Part shown: positions 1-10,210 of the stretch, one piece after another
Position numbering within the stretch: the first letter of the stretch is position 1
Layout of the letters: each line of letters opens with the position of its first letter
Translations under genes and position numbers: made by a program
DNA from: Polyrhizophydium stewartii
Lineage: Eukaryota; Chytridiomycota; Chytridiomycetes; Rhizophydiales
Direction of reading: 5' to 3'
Length of the DNA stretch: 27,947 nucleotides
NCBI GenBank assembly: GCA_027604665.1
Contig: JADGIZ010000086.1
Span: forward strand, 1 to 27,947
Notes under the pieces: generated by a model
The model's input: only the letters and a program-made list of their open reading frames with translations
Told to the model about the DNA's origin: nothing
The model's database searches: none

Positions 1-3000
1 CCCCTGGCCCCGCCGCCACCGCCGCCGCCTCGGACGACAACAACGCAGCCAGGAGCTGCGTCGACGGCTCGGCATCGCCAAGCATCTGGTAGTCGATCTT
101 GAAGTTGGGTTTGGCCTCCTGCACGGCAGCGCGCGAGCGGTGTCAGCGCGAGCTCATATTCCGGGAAAATAAGGGCAAAGCCAACCTTAATCTGCTGCTC
201 CATGTGAGACGCAATCTTCTCGGCGCGCTGGTACTTTTTGGTCAGAGCCTTGACCTGCTCTTCGAGCTCGCCGTGCTTGCGCTCTGTCGCTCGCTGCTTC
301 ATCCGCTCTTCAAAGAGCTGTCTCTCAACCTTGGTCAAGCGCTCTCCTTGCTATTGTGGGCGTCGAGATGTACAGATTTGTCAGTGCGGCTGTCCGCGGA
401 TGCCACGACGGCAGCGCGGCCGCCAACCTCGTCGATGTGCTCCTGAAGCTTCTTGTTCTCAATCATAAGATAATCCTTTTCCTTGACAAGACTATCAATT
501 TTGAGGCGCCAAGCCTCAAAGTCTGCCCATGCCATTTGTCCGCGTGCGCGTTAATACCCAGGCCCGCTGTCAGCTGCACTGACAAGTTCTGCCTCACCTG
601 GAACATCCCTGATCTCGCGCCGTCCTTGTTGCTGCTGCGAGGCATCAGAGCCCGTTTTGGCCGACCCAGGGGCCGTACTGTCGGCATGGCTCACGATTGC
701 CGTTCCCGCCGGCGCCTGCATGCTCTCCACCATCGATCCGTTTGAAAGAGACAGCAGGCTGGCCCATGCCTGGCTGTTCAGCGACTTGCCAGCCGCACTA
801 TCGCCGAGCTGCCCCGATTCTGCCTGAGCCTGGATCGAAGCAATAGAATGACCGCCAATCCTGCGATTTGAGGGCGTTAGCCTTCCCGGAGGTGCATCCG
901 GTCGCAGCGGCGCTCACGTTGCACGAGCATTCTCGATGCGCTGCTTGTCTGTCATCCGCCGCGCTTGCAGCTTGGCGTCAAAGTACTTGCGCTCCATTTC
1001 CTCAGCCTTGCGCTTGAGTGCGTAATTAGCACGCTGCAGCTCATAGCGCTCCGACTTGAGCTTGTCAACCATTTCGCGAAAGAGCTCGGTCTTGCGCTCG
1101 ATCTTGGCAGACGCTTGCTCGTTCTCGCTTCGGATATGCTTGAGCTCACTACGATCCTGATAGAGCCTTCGAATCTCTGTCCTGAGCATCTGCGTTGATG
1201 TCTAAAAGTACAAGCATGCATTGCGTTGAGTTCCACGCCGCACATGCTGTTTGCGAAAAGCATTGATGCCTACCGTGTTGTTTACGTGTGCCTCTTCAAG
1301 CTTGAGCCGCGCCTCGTGGAGTTGCTGCTCCAAGGTTTTCTGCGCTTGTACGTCAGCTCAGCGCACGTGGCCAAGTGACTGAAGCTACTCCCACATTTTT
1401 CTGTCGCAGGTCATCGAGGACGGGCTGGATCCGCCGCAGCTCATTGTAGAGCTTTGCTGCTTCGAGTTTTTGCTCAAACGCCTCATTCTTGCTCTCAGCA
1501 AGCTCGCTGTTCGTTTTGGTCTTGACAGCGTCGTTGATGCCAATTTTGGTCTGTGTGCCAGTGTGGTCAGCACTTACGTGTGTCGTGCACGCTGAGCATG
1601 CGACCGGTGCTCACTTGCAGAAACGCATTCTCCTGCTCAAGCTGCGAGACGCGCTCCTTTGCCTTGAGTGCGTCTTTCTGCGATTCGAGCCATAGCTGCT
1701 GAAGACGGTCCTTCTCGTCGGCAGAATCGGCGAGATCCTTGCGCAGCTTTCCCATCAATAGATTGAACGTCCCCGTGTTGTCTTCCCACAATGTTCCTGC
1801 TCGTCAACCGCCGCTGGAGTTACGCATAATGAGCATTTTCACCCACCAGCCTCCTTTTGGCTCATCTTGGCTCGCAGGAAGTTGAGATCATGCTCGCGGC
1901 GCTCCAGAGCGTAAATCAGATGCTTGGCCTCCTCATACAGCTTCGAATAGTGTGCGCTGATCTCCTGGTACTGCTCCTGAATCATGTCGCGCTCTTGTGT
2001 GACGTGCAGCTGCAAAAGTGTCTGGGTCAGCCCGCGACATCTAATGTCCCAAACAGCAGATTAGGAGCACAACTGACCACTTTCTCGGCCGTCTCGTTGA
2101 CTTTCATCTGCAGCTGCGCATTCTGGCGCCGCAGTTTGATATTCTTTGTCTCTTCCTCGCGAGTCACGGCTTTGACTTCTGCAGCCGCCTGCTGCTTCAC
2201 AATCTCTTCGCGATGCACAGCGTGCTCCTGCGAAAGAAAGCTCAACTCAGCTTTCGGCCGCGCGACATTGCTCGCATTTTGGACAGCCAACGAACCACGG
2301 GCACGTGCAGGCGCATCTTCTCATCAAAGTCGCTCTTGAGCTGCGTGATCTTTGCCTTGAGCGACGATATGGCCATTGCTTTTTTTTCAACGTCTGCAGA
2401 CTTGAGCTCCTCGGTGCGCTTGAGCTTTTCGACCTCTTGCTTGTAGAGCGACTCGGCCGTTTCAGCCTGTTGGAGCCCGTTGCGCACCTCGCCGAACTTT
2501 TCGAGCGTCGACTTGTGCAGCAGCCGCAGATCCGAAAGCGTGCGTTGCGCTCCCTCGCACTCTGCACTCATAACGTCAGGGATCCACGGCGGTGTCTGCA
2601 GCTAATGAAGCGCGCAAACGCACCAAGTTCTTTTTCGGTTAGCTTCTTGAGCGTCTCGTCTCTCTCGAGCGTCAGCACACGTATCGAGTTTCGGGCCTCG
2701 AGGAACTGGCTTAGTAGCTTTTCTTTTGCGTCCTCGACAATTTGGAATGACTTGTCGCGCTTGGACATGGCCGTGATGGCCTCGGACCATTGCTTCTCGG
2801 TTGCCTCCTTTATGCTAGTGAGCTCATTGATTTCTGCAAACCAGCGTTCGTCAGCGTCTGAAAACGAGACATGGCATTGAATCGTGGCACCCGCACATGC
2901 CTCGGTGCATGTTGTCGATTGCTTTTTGCGCGACAAGGGCCTCGGACTTTTGACTCTCCAAGTGGATTTCGAGCTCATGCCGCTTATTGGCCGCCTTTTA

Positions 3001-4064
3001 GATTCGCAACGTCAGAGCATATGACGACGAAAACATTAAACACGAAACCACCGACACGCACCATCTCGTACTTCTGCTTTTCCGCTTCAACAGCCTCTTC
3101 GGCCTGCTTGCGCTTGAGCTCCGAGACTTCAAGCTCTTTTTTAAGCTTGTTCTGGATGCGCTTCTGGATCTTCAAGTCGGAGGTGTAGTTTGTGTTGATT
3201 TCCTGCATCTGCTTCATCTTGGCGAGCGCCTCCTCGTGCTGCCGCCGCAGTGCCTCGACGTCGCGCTGAAGCATCTTGTTAACCTTCAATACTTCCTGAA
3301 TGTCGCTCTCTGTCATGGCTTGCAGCATGGCGACTGCCTTTTGCTCGCTCTCGGCGTTCTGCAGCGCATAGCGACTGTGCCAGAAGCAGGGTGCAGCGAG
3401 TCGATGACACAGTCAGATTCAGCAAGTTGCGCGGCGAATATTAGCACCGCTGCCTACGAAGGACTCGAGTTGGCAGGCACATGCAGGAGAAGGGCAGGCG
3501 ATCAGACTGCGCGAGCATGCCAGGGCCGCGAAGCGGCTCGTCCTCGACGAAATGGCGCCTCGCGCATGGCGGTAACCGCCCGGCAGCACGATGCGCAGCC
3601 TTGGGTCACACATTCTGCCGGCGACGCACGCACGTTGTCGCGAGCGCTGCATTGAGCTTGCCGACCTCGGTCTTGGCCTGATACAGCGCCTCGCCGGCCG
3701 TTATCTTGTCGTCTTGAGTGCGCTTGAGCAGCGCCTGGTTGTCACGCAGATGCTGCTCGATCTCGGCGACGCGCTTGTCGACCGAGTCGAGCAGCGTATG
3801 CTGGACGCGCACACAGTGCTTCTGCAGAATGTCGTCCTGGTCGATCTGGGGCAGCAGCGTGAGAGACTGCCCGAGCGACGGGTCCGCCAGGGCCTGAAAT
3901 GGCGGATCGGCTGGGTATGACTGCGGCTGTTGCGGCGGCAGCTGCGGCTGCAGGAGTTGCTGCCCGTGGGAGCCGGCCGATGCGAGGTAGGCCGAATCGC
4001 TGCTGGCCTGCGGTCCGGGCAGCCCAGGCAGGCTTGGCACGCCAGATGTCGCGTCTCGGAGCAT
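1..4064 (-). CDS. Large coiled-coil protein, candidate CCDC40/FAP172-like axonemal protein (3' end off window)
   Basis: Fifteen exons can be chained with consistent phases: 3634-4064, 3062-3374, 2901-2982, 2624-2857, 2305-2561, 2078-2227, 1847-2021, 1615-1796, 1395-1550, 1274-1339, 918-1201, 598-860, 428-522, 186-350 and 118 to beyond base 1. They encode about 990 residues, nearly all heptad coiled coil after a Pro/Gln-rich N-terminus. The start is the ATG ending at 4064, the first that avoids an Arg-rich leader. The family guess rests on three stretches in CCDC40 order: TQDDKITAGEALYQ near residue 100, KQWSEAITAMSKRD near 310, and ALERREHDLNFL followed by LQQLWLESQKD. CCDC40 works with CCDC39 as the 96-nm axonemal ruler that places inner dynein arms and the nexin link. 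CCDC39 shares the QW...M.+RD motif, and the last 250 residues (for example EAKPNFKIDYQ) match neither protein that I recall. Coding is near certain; the family is moderate. Confidence 0.62.
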
Positions 4065-4278
4065 GCGGGCAGCGGAAAGGCAGAGCCTTGCCCGGCGCGC
4101 CAATCTTTGGCGGCGGCGAAGCCCTGCGCCATGCATCCACAGGGCACGCAGCAGCACCGACAGGCGGGCGTTCATTGCCAAAAAGCAGGCAGCAAGAAAA
4201 GAGCCTTCCTGCGCAAGGAGCCAAAAAGACACGCAGCGCAAGGTGGTCCAAGGAAACAAGACATGGGAGCATGCCCGC

Positions 4279-6104
4279 TCAGAAGACGTACGGAATCAGC
4301 TTGTAGGGCACCTCCTTGCAGTACTGGTCCCAGTAGTCGCCATACTTGCCCTTGCAGCGCATGTGGTCGCGCTCAATGCGCTGGTACAGCAGAATGGACA
4401 TGTAGACAATGTAAAAGTAGGGCAGGATGTATCCGGTGCCGCAGGTCAGGCACATGGCCAGCGAGATGAGCAGGTCGCCGACGTAGTTGAAGTGGCGCGA
4501 GATGCCCCAGTAGCCCGAGGTGAGCAGAAGCGAGCGATGGATCTTGCCGTCCGTGGTCGCGAACTCGGTGCGGATGACCTTTGCTGGCTTGCCCCAGATA
4601 AGGCACTTGCCGTCGGTCGAGCGCACAAGGTCCTTCTGGTTGTTGACGGTGCGGAAGATGTAGTAGCCGACCATGCCGATGGCAAAGACGGCCGTGAAGG
4701 CGGGCGTGCTGAGGTCGATGGGGTTGCGCAGCAAAAAGTGCGACTGCAGCGTGTACATCCACGGGAGCCAGACGGTGTCGCCCCAGGCCAGGTAGAAGCC
4801 AAAGTGGTCGTGGGCGATGTCGATGGTGCGCAGATACCAGTCCTCGTTGTAAAAGAAGTCAATGACGTACACCAGGTGCAGCCAGTTGAGCAGCAGCATC
4901 GAGTTGGTGACGTATCCGATGCGGTTGTACTGGGCAGCGGCAAACGAGAAGTTGATCAGTGTCCAGGCAATGATGCCCGGGCGGCCGTTGTGGAAGAGCT
5001 TGAAGTCAAAGTACTTGCCCAGGCGCGGGTTGAACTCGATGCCCATGAACAGGTTGTAGACGGCCGAGTTGGAGATCTTGCGGTCCTCGGCGTGCGACGG
5101 GAAGGCATATGCCTTGAAGTACGAGAAGAAGGTCAGGAAGTAGCCATAGACGTTTGCGGCGATCAGAAGGGCACCCCAGTTGTCGGCGATGATCGAGGCG
5201 TCAAAGAGGCCAAAGTAGAGCGATCCGGCGATGAAGAGGGCGTGCGTGACGAACCAGGCGAGCAGGCCGTTGACGACGTACTCGAGCGTGTGGCCGGCCG
5301 GCGTTGTCTGGCCGTAGCCGATCTTGCCGGGCAGCAGCATGTAGAGGATGGCCTGGAAGCTGAGCCAGCCAAAGTAGAGCTGGAACCCGACTGCAGCGGC
5401 GGCACGAGGGCAGGCGAAGCGAGCACGAGGGCGGCACGGGGGCACGCGAGCGGCGCTTGTCAGCCGGACCGCACAAAGAGATCGCCCGCCCGCGAGGCGC
5501 CGCATGGTACAAAATCGCCTCGACGGCGCAGGGCTGGTCGCCTCGCAGGCAGAGGCCGCGGATGAGGCGCACGGGCAGAGGCCGCGAGGGAAGGGAAGGC
5601 ACGGCAGGCGGGCGGGCGGGCGGGCGTGCAGGCGCGGCAGAGGGCGGCGCTGCCCGCACGGGTGCACTCACACACGGTGGGCTTGGGGAAGTGGTTGTGG
5701 TACAGCTGCTCGAAGCCGTGTGCCTGCACGTACTCGACCGGCGCGACGATCGAGCACTGGAACGAGTCGCACGCCATCCAGAAGTACGTGACGATGAACG
5801 GGCAGAAGGCGAGCATGAAGTAGCAGCCGATGACGGTCCAGATGCCAATGTCTGAGCGCGGGGGCGTGGGCCGGGGTGCGGTCGGGCCGGGGCAGCGGTG
5901 GTCAGCGGAGGCGGCGAGCGATCCTCGGCGGCGGCGGAGGCAACAGCGGCATGACGAAGAGGCGCACTCACCCCATGAGCGGCCCCAGTTGGTTGCGCTC
6001 TCGCCGGCAGCCTTTGCGTCGCCGGCGGCGCGGGCGTCTGCCTCGGATGCGGCCTTGGCCGCGGTGCGTCGGACGGGACCCGTTCCGGCCATTGATGGCC
6101 CCAT
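4279..6104 (-). CDS. DHCR7: 7-dehydrocholesterol (sterol delta-7) reductase, DHCR7/ERG4 family
   Basis: The protein reduces the C7-C8 double bond of sterol precursors with NADPH in the ER membrane, late in cholesterol-type sterol synthesis. Three exons, 5972-6104, 5672-5851 and 4279-5390, join in phase through GTGAGT donors to give 474 residues, the usual DHCR7 length. The last exon carries the signatures NGRPGIIAWTLIN, YVIDFFYNEDWYL, DHFGFYLAWGD, GYYIFR.VNNQKDL.R.TDG, HFNYVGDL and a C-terminal KYGDYWDQY. The second exon gives the conserved APF-like segment FCPFIVTYFWMACDSF. Many hydrophobic segments are expected and seen. The match is much closer to DHCR7 than to ERG24 (C14) or ERG4 (C24) reductases, because the TDG.CLIWG and FNYVGDL context is DHCR7-like. 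The start is uncertain between in-frame ATGs ending at 6104 and 6092; one ending at 6167 would add an unusual leader. Confidence 0.93.
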
Positions 6105-6391
6105 CGCTGCGAGAGAGAATCGGCCGAGAACCTCACGCGTCCTGAGGGCGGCGACTGGCACAAGCACGATGTATTTTGGTTTGTGCCCTCCCGGTCACCG
6201 GTGGTATCGCTGCTCAGTGAACATGGCCGCGAGTGCGGCCCGGGAATGTCAAAAAGAGCAGAGTGGGATCGGTAGGGCAGGCGCTGCGTCGGATGTGCTT
6301 GATCGAGTGCGAAGGCGGGAAACTGAGAGCGGGAAAGAGCATCAGAGCAGTGGGAAGAAAGGCTGCGACAAGAAGCGCGGATGTTGCGGTA

Positions 6392-7701
6392 TCAGTGGTC
6401 AAGCAGCTCCTCAATGATAATCTCTTCATGACCGCGGCGGCGCTCCTCGTCCGTGAGCTCATACTCGGGGAACGGGTCAGCAAGGCGGATGATCACGATG
6501 GTGTCGTCTGCGCCGTGGCCCTTGCGGTGCGGGCGCTTCGGCTTGCCGCTTGCGTCAGATCCCTTCGAGGGGGTGTAAGCGTTGCCCGGCGTCGGGGTCG
6601 GCGTGGCGTGGTTCTTTCCATTGGCATAGTTGACGGTGCTCGCCACGGCCTTGGCAGTCGTCTTGGCGGCATAGCCCGTCGTAGTCCTGGCGGCATAGCC
6701 AGTCGTCGATGCCTTGGCGGTGGTCTTGGCGGCATAGGCGGTGGTCGATGCCTTGGTCGTCGTCTTGGCCACATAGGCGGTCGTTGACGCCTTTGCAGTC
6801 GTCTTGGCGGAATAGCCAGTTGCCGGGGCTTTGGCGGTGGTCTTGGCGGCATAGCCGGTGGTCGATGCCTTGACCGTCGTCTTGGCGGAGTATGCGGTCG
6901 TCGTTGCGGCATTCTTGCCATTATATCCAGCTCCCTTGGTCGCTGCGACAGCGGTGCTGGTCTTCGCAGCCGTGGTTGTGTACGTCTGCTTGGGGATCCG
7001 AGATTCTTCCAGGTCAGCCGAATTCGCGTGCCTTCCGCCCACCAGATCGGCTGCAAACCTTGGGGAGAGAGACAACGAGCCGGAAGTACGCAGTCTTGGG
7101 ATTCGAGCCGCTGCCGACGGCCGAGCAATCTGGGTACCACATTGCGCGCGCCTTTAGGCCGGGTGTCAACTTGTCGAGTTCGGCAGGCATGGAGCCCCAC
7201 TGGCTGGCAACGTTCTGGCAGATGTCAGATGTGACGGTGTGCCAGGCGGCATCGTTGTAGCTCGCGCTGGACTCCCATCCCGAGCCAGGCGTGTCCATCG
7301 AGATGCGGAACTTGTTCCCCGCCGTCGCCGTAGCCGTGTATGGCTGGCCGTCGAGATAGACGGCGGCAAAGAAACCAGCGATGACGCCGTAGTCCTGGGC
7401 CTTGGCGGCAATGAGCCAGGGGCCGTTGCCCGAGACGATCTTAGTGTGGGACTGAATCTGCTGCCAGCCATACACCGAGGACTTGTCTTTCGGTCCCTCG
7501 ATGCGCTGGCCGCCGGCCAGATGCAGGTCGTAGTAGTTGTCCGCTGCCGCGAGGACACTGTCAGCGTCGCGCGGGTGGCGTTGCGTGGAACCGCGGCAGC
7601 GCACCGGTCAGGACGATGGTGAGGTTGTGCGTGTTGGTGGCACGGGCGAGGCTTGCGAGGGCAAGTCCCGCGCCGAGCAAGGCGTTCAGCGAAAGAAGCA
7701 T
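6392..7701 (-). CDS. Secreted protein with jelly-roll (galactose-binding-like) domain and Tyr/Lys/Thr/Ala 13-residue repeats
   Basis: Three exons, 7605-7701, 7059-7543 and 6392-6985, give 391 residues. Residues 1-21 form a signal peptide (LLSLNALLGAGLALASLA). Residues about 25-190 follow the pattern of secreted beta-sandwich domains that begin LTADNYYDLHLAGG, have an IAAKAQDYG..AGFFAAVYLDG core and end with an aromatic SYNDAAWHTV strand. I recognise the fold style, not a named family. Residues about 235-310 are degenerate 13-residue repeats of the type TTGYAAKTTAKAS, followed by a PTPTP linker, a basic patch and an acidic tail (DPFPEYELTDEERRRGHEE). No membrane anchor or GPI signal is seen. 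Cell-wall or extracellular-matrix attachment, or an adhesive role, is an inference from Tyr/Lys repeat composition only. The exon 1-2 junction is set by the in-frame TIVLT-ADNYY join. Confidence 0.72.
6660..6895 (-). repeat. Degenerate 39-bp tandem repeats coding Tyr/Lys/Thr/Ala units
   Basis: Within the last exon of the secreted-protein gene, about five 13-codon units follow one another: TTGYAAKTTAKAP, ATGYSAKTTAKAS, TTAYVAKTTTKAS, TTAYAAKTTAKAS and TTGYAARTTTGYAAK. Each keeps Tyr at position 4 and an AKTT block. Substitutions are spread over all units, so the array is not freshly expanded. Confidence 0.85.
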
Positions 7702-8071
7702 GAGTGGGGCAGGGTCTTGAGGGAACGAGGCTGCGGTAGCATCGGGCTTTTTGACGGTCGGAGCTGGCGCGCCTCGCGAGGCGCCCCTGGTGCGCGCGGT
7801 GCGCGCCGACTGCATCCCAAACGGCCCCTGGGCACAGTCCCGAAATAGGCACGCGCATTCCGGCGGAGCGCCGTTCCCTGCCGTGGCCTGGACCCACGAG
7901 CGCGGAGCCTGCACGATGGCGACCGGCCGGTGGCATGCGAAGACGGTCGGCAGGTGTGCCTCATCTTGCCGTTATTGTTTATTTCGGCCGAAGGCCAAGA
8001 AGCAAGAATGAAACTCGAAGATTCGTCCGTAGGACGTTAGTAGTCAGCTGTAATCGGGAATACTACATAGT
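7702..8071. promoter_or_regulatory. Gene-free stretch upstream of the secreted-protein gene, with a 16-bp palindrome
   Basis: No convincing exon was found here. The stretch lies between the divergent secreted-protein gene and the zinc-finger/Fanzor-like gene, so it probably holds both promoters. A perfect palindrome, GCGCCTCGCGAGGCGC, occupies 7769-7784, about 70 bp upstream of the secreted-protein ATG. The right half (7970-8070) is richer in A+T than the surroundings. Confidence 0.4.
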
Positions 8072-10210
8072 GGGGGGGTCGAGGGGGCCGCGTGCGGTGC
8101 TACCTTTGCCTCGCCCGACGCCCTGTACGACCACATGCGCCCAATACACATCAACCGCAAGAGCAGGGACCAGCAGCGCATCAAGTGAAACTGGATTGGC
8201 TGCAACGAGTTTTCCAGGCACAAAGAGATCGACTCGCACATCAAGACGCACTTCCCGAACCACGCCGTTGTCTGCACGGTGTGTTGCAACATCTGTGCTG
8301 CCCCTTGCCGCTCCTCCAAACCTGGCTGCCGCACAAAGGCCACGGGGGATCTGGGATTCTGATTTGCAAGCCCGACACTGACCCGCAACTGCTTGATCCA
8401 ACCACATGCAGCATCCCTGCAGACCTGCCGCAAATCCTACAAGTGGCTCAAAACCTGCGAGACGCACCAGTCCAAGACTGGCTGCTGCAAGACCATTGCA
8501 CTCGACGCAGCCACCCTGTCGCAGGGACCCGTCATGGCGGCTGGGCTCCGAATCCACGACGAGCCATCCAATCGCACAGGCTTTGGCACGATTGTGAGTT
8601 GCGCCGATCTGTCTGCTGGTGCCTGTCGCTTACACGGTGTGTCGAAATGTCTGTTGTGCTGCTGCTGTTGCTGAATGCTGTTCATTTGCTGTCACACCTA
8701 CTTGCTGCTTGCTGCAGGCGGCCGACCTGCACGACATTGCACCCATCCCGGTTGATGGTGCGGTCGAGGGCGACGTCGCAGCAGGCGGTGCCAACGCAGC
8801 AGTTGCAGTGACTGGATCTGCCACGAATATGGTGCGTTGGCCTGTTTGCGGTTGGTCTGTGCCTCGGCCGTGGCTGACAAGCATCCACTCTGCCGATCCA
8901 ACAGCCTGCAGCCCCTGCAACCGCATCCAAGCACAAGCGTAAGAAAGGCAAGGCGGTGCAACATGGTGCTGCTTCGGACAAGGGCAGCAGCGAGGATGTT
9001 TTGGCCTCAGACACTGAGTGAGTGCGCATGGCTGATGCGGCTGTTAAGCAGATTGCTGACTGCGGCTGCTCATCTTGCCCACTTGCACCCGCTCGCCTGC
9101 CTGCACCAGCTCGTCTCCAGTCAACCACAGTCAAAACGACAGCGCCGCCAGACACAGCACATACTCATCGAGGGCAGAAGGCAACAAGCGCTTCTTGCAG
9201 CCAGGAGCAGTGACCAGATCCGTGGGTTGCTTCCAAAGATTCGTGAGGTATGTTGACTCTGTTTGCTGTCGGTCTGCATCGAAACTCTGGCTGACGTGTA
9301 GGGCAAGACGGTCTGCTGGGTCAAGGAGCACAGGACGAGCAAGTGTTGCTCCACGTACGGCAAAGAGATGCAGCAGGCGGTGCTGCACAAGCAGCTGCCG
9401 CCGACCGAGGACGAGCTCAAGGCCTGGGCACGGAGCAAGCAGGACAGGCAGATCAAGCGCAAGGCCCATTTACTGGTCAAGCTCGCCCACAAGCACATCC
9501 AGCAAGATAATCAGCAGGCCGTCCCCCTCAGCATCTCACTGCGGCTCCTGCCGATCACGCAGGACGAGGCGGACATGGCCATCAAGTTCGCCCGGAGTGA
9601 GGCCACATCCCAAGTCGCAGCTCGCCTGGAGGCGGCTCTCACTGCTGCCTTGCAGGATGCCGCACAGGGTGATGTTCTCGCATCGCATTGCCTCTGCTGC
9701 GTCTCGTGCTGACACACTCGGAGCATATGCAGATGCCGCCCAAGTCGCCCCTGCTGCCTCTGCACCAGCACCCATGAATGGCAATGCATCCAACGGTCGG
9801 TGTCGCATCGCCTTCTCGCGCCATCCATGCGACTGACACTTGCTCCTCCTCATGCTCCAGGCGGTGCCAACGCGGCCCGCCAGCAGACCAACCGCAAGAG
9901 GCTGCCACCTCGCCCTGGAGACGGCAAGCTGTCTCGGCTGCCGCCTGTGTCAGTCAAGCCGCAGCTCAGAGGCGCCGATCTCGTGGTCGCCCGCAACTAC
10001 GACGCCAAGAACCTGCTCATGCCCTGGGGCGTCCGCCACCGCGGCCATTGCGACACCATCTGGTGCCGCGACAAGAACGCCTGCATCAACATGCACAAGT
10101 GCGCCATGCTCTACCTGCGCCAGCCTCTGAAAGACGATGCACAAGGCATGACCCTCAGGGAGGACGGCCCGCCGTACTCGCGGCCTCAACAACAACACTC
10201 TCAAGTATGA
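8072..10210 (+). CDS. Composite gene: PacC/Rim101-like C2H2 zinc fingers plus Fanzor/TnpB-like C-terminal zinc ribbon; in-frame TGA, possibly a pseudogene
   Basis: Seven segments read as exons: about 8072-8278, 8423-8593, 8718-8831, 8905-9017, 9121-9247, 9302-9668 and 9861-10210. Every internal junction keeps phase. The first two give PacC-type fingers (FASPDALYDHM, HINRKS, NWIGCNEFSRHKEIDSHIKTH, then CTTCRKSYKWLKTCETH). A linker with basic, NLS-like patches (KHKRKKGK, KRQRR) follows. Segment 6 carries VCWVKEHRTSKCCSTYG, resembling the TnpB/Fanzor zinc-ribbon entry (E..TSK.CS). Segment 7 carries GHCDTIWCRDKNACINM, resembling the RuvC-III RD.NA..N motif. No RuvC-I or RuvC-II acidic motif was found between them. 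A TGA at 8186-8188 breaks the first segment at an expected zinc-binding Cys, and no start ATG is evident upstream. It may be a real gene with a sequencing error, a decayed transposon-derived gene, or two genes. Confidence 0.5.

Noticed and set aside
4063..5565. Long open frame of about 500 codons on the plus strand opposite DHCR7
   Set aside because: It mirrors the codon pattern of the real minus-strand exons, has no recognisable domain and is the antisense shadow of a conserved enzyme.
9375..9660. Possible separate coiled-coil gene in the 9302-9668 exon
   Set aside because: The helical stretch is continuous in phase with the TSK.C motif before it and the RD.NA motif after it, so it is treated as an insertion within the composite gene.
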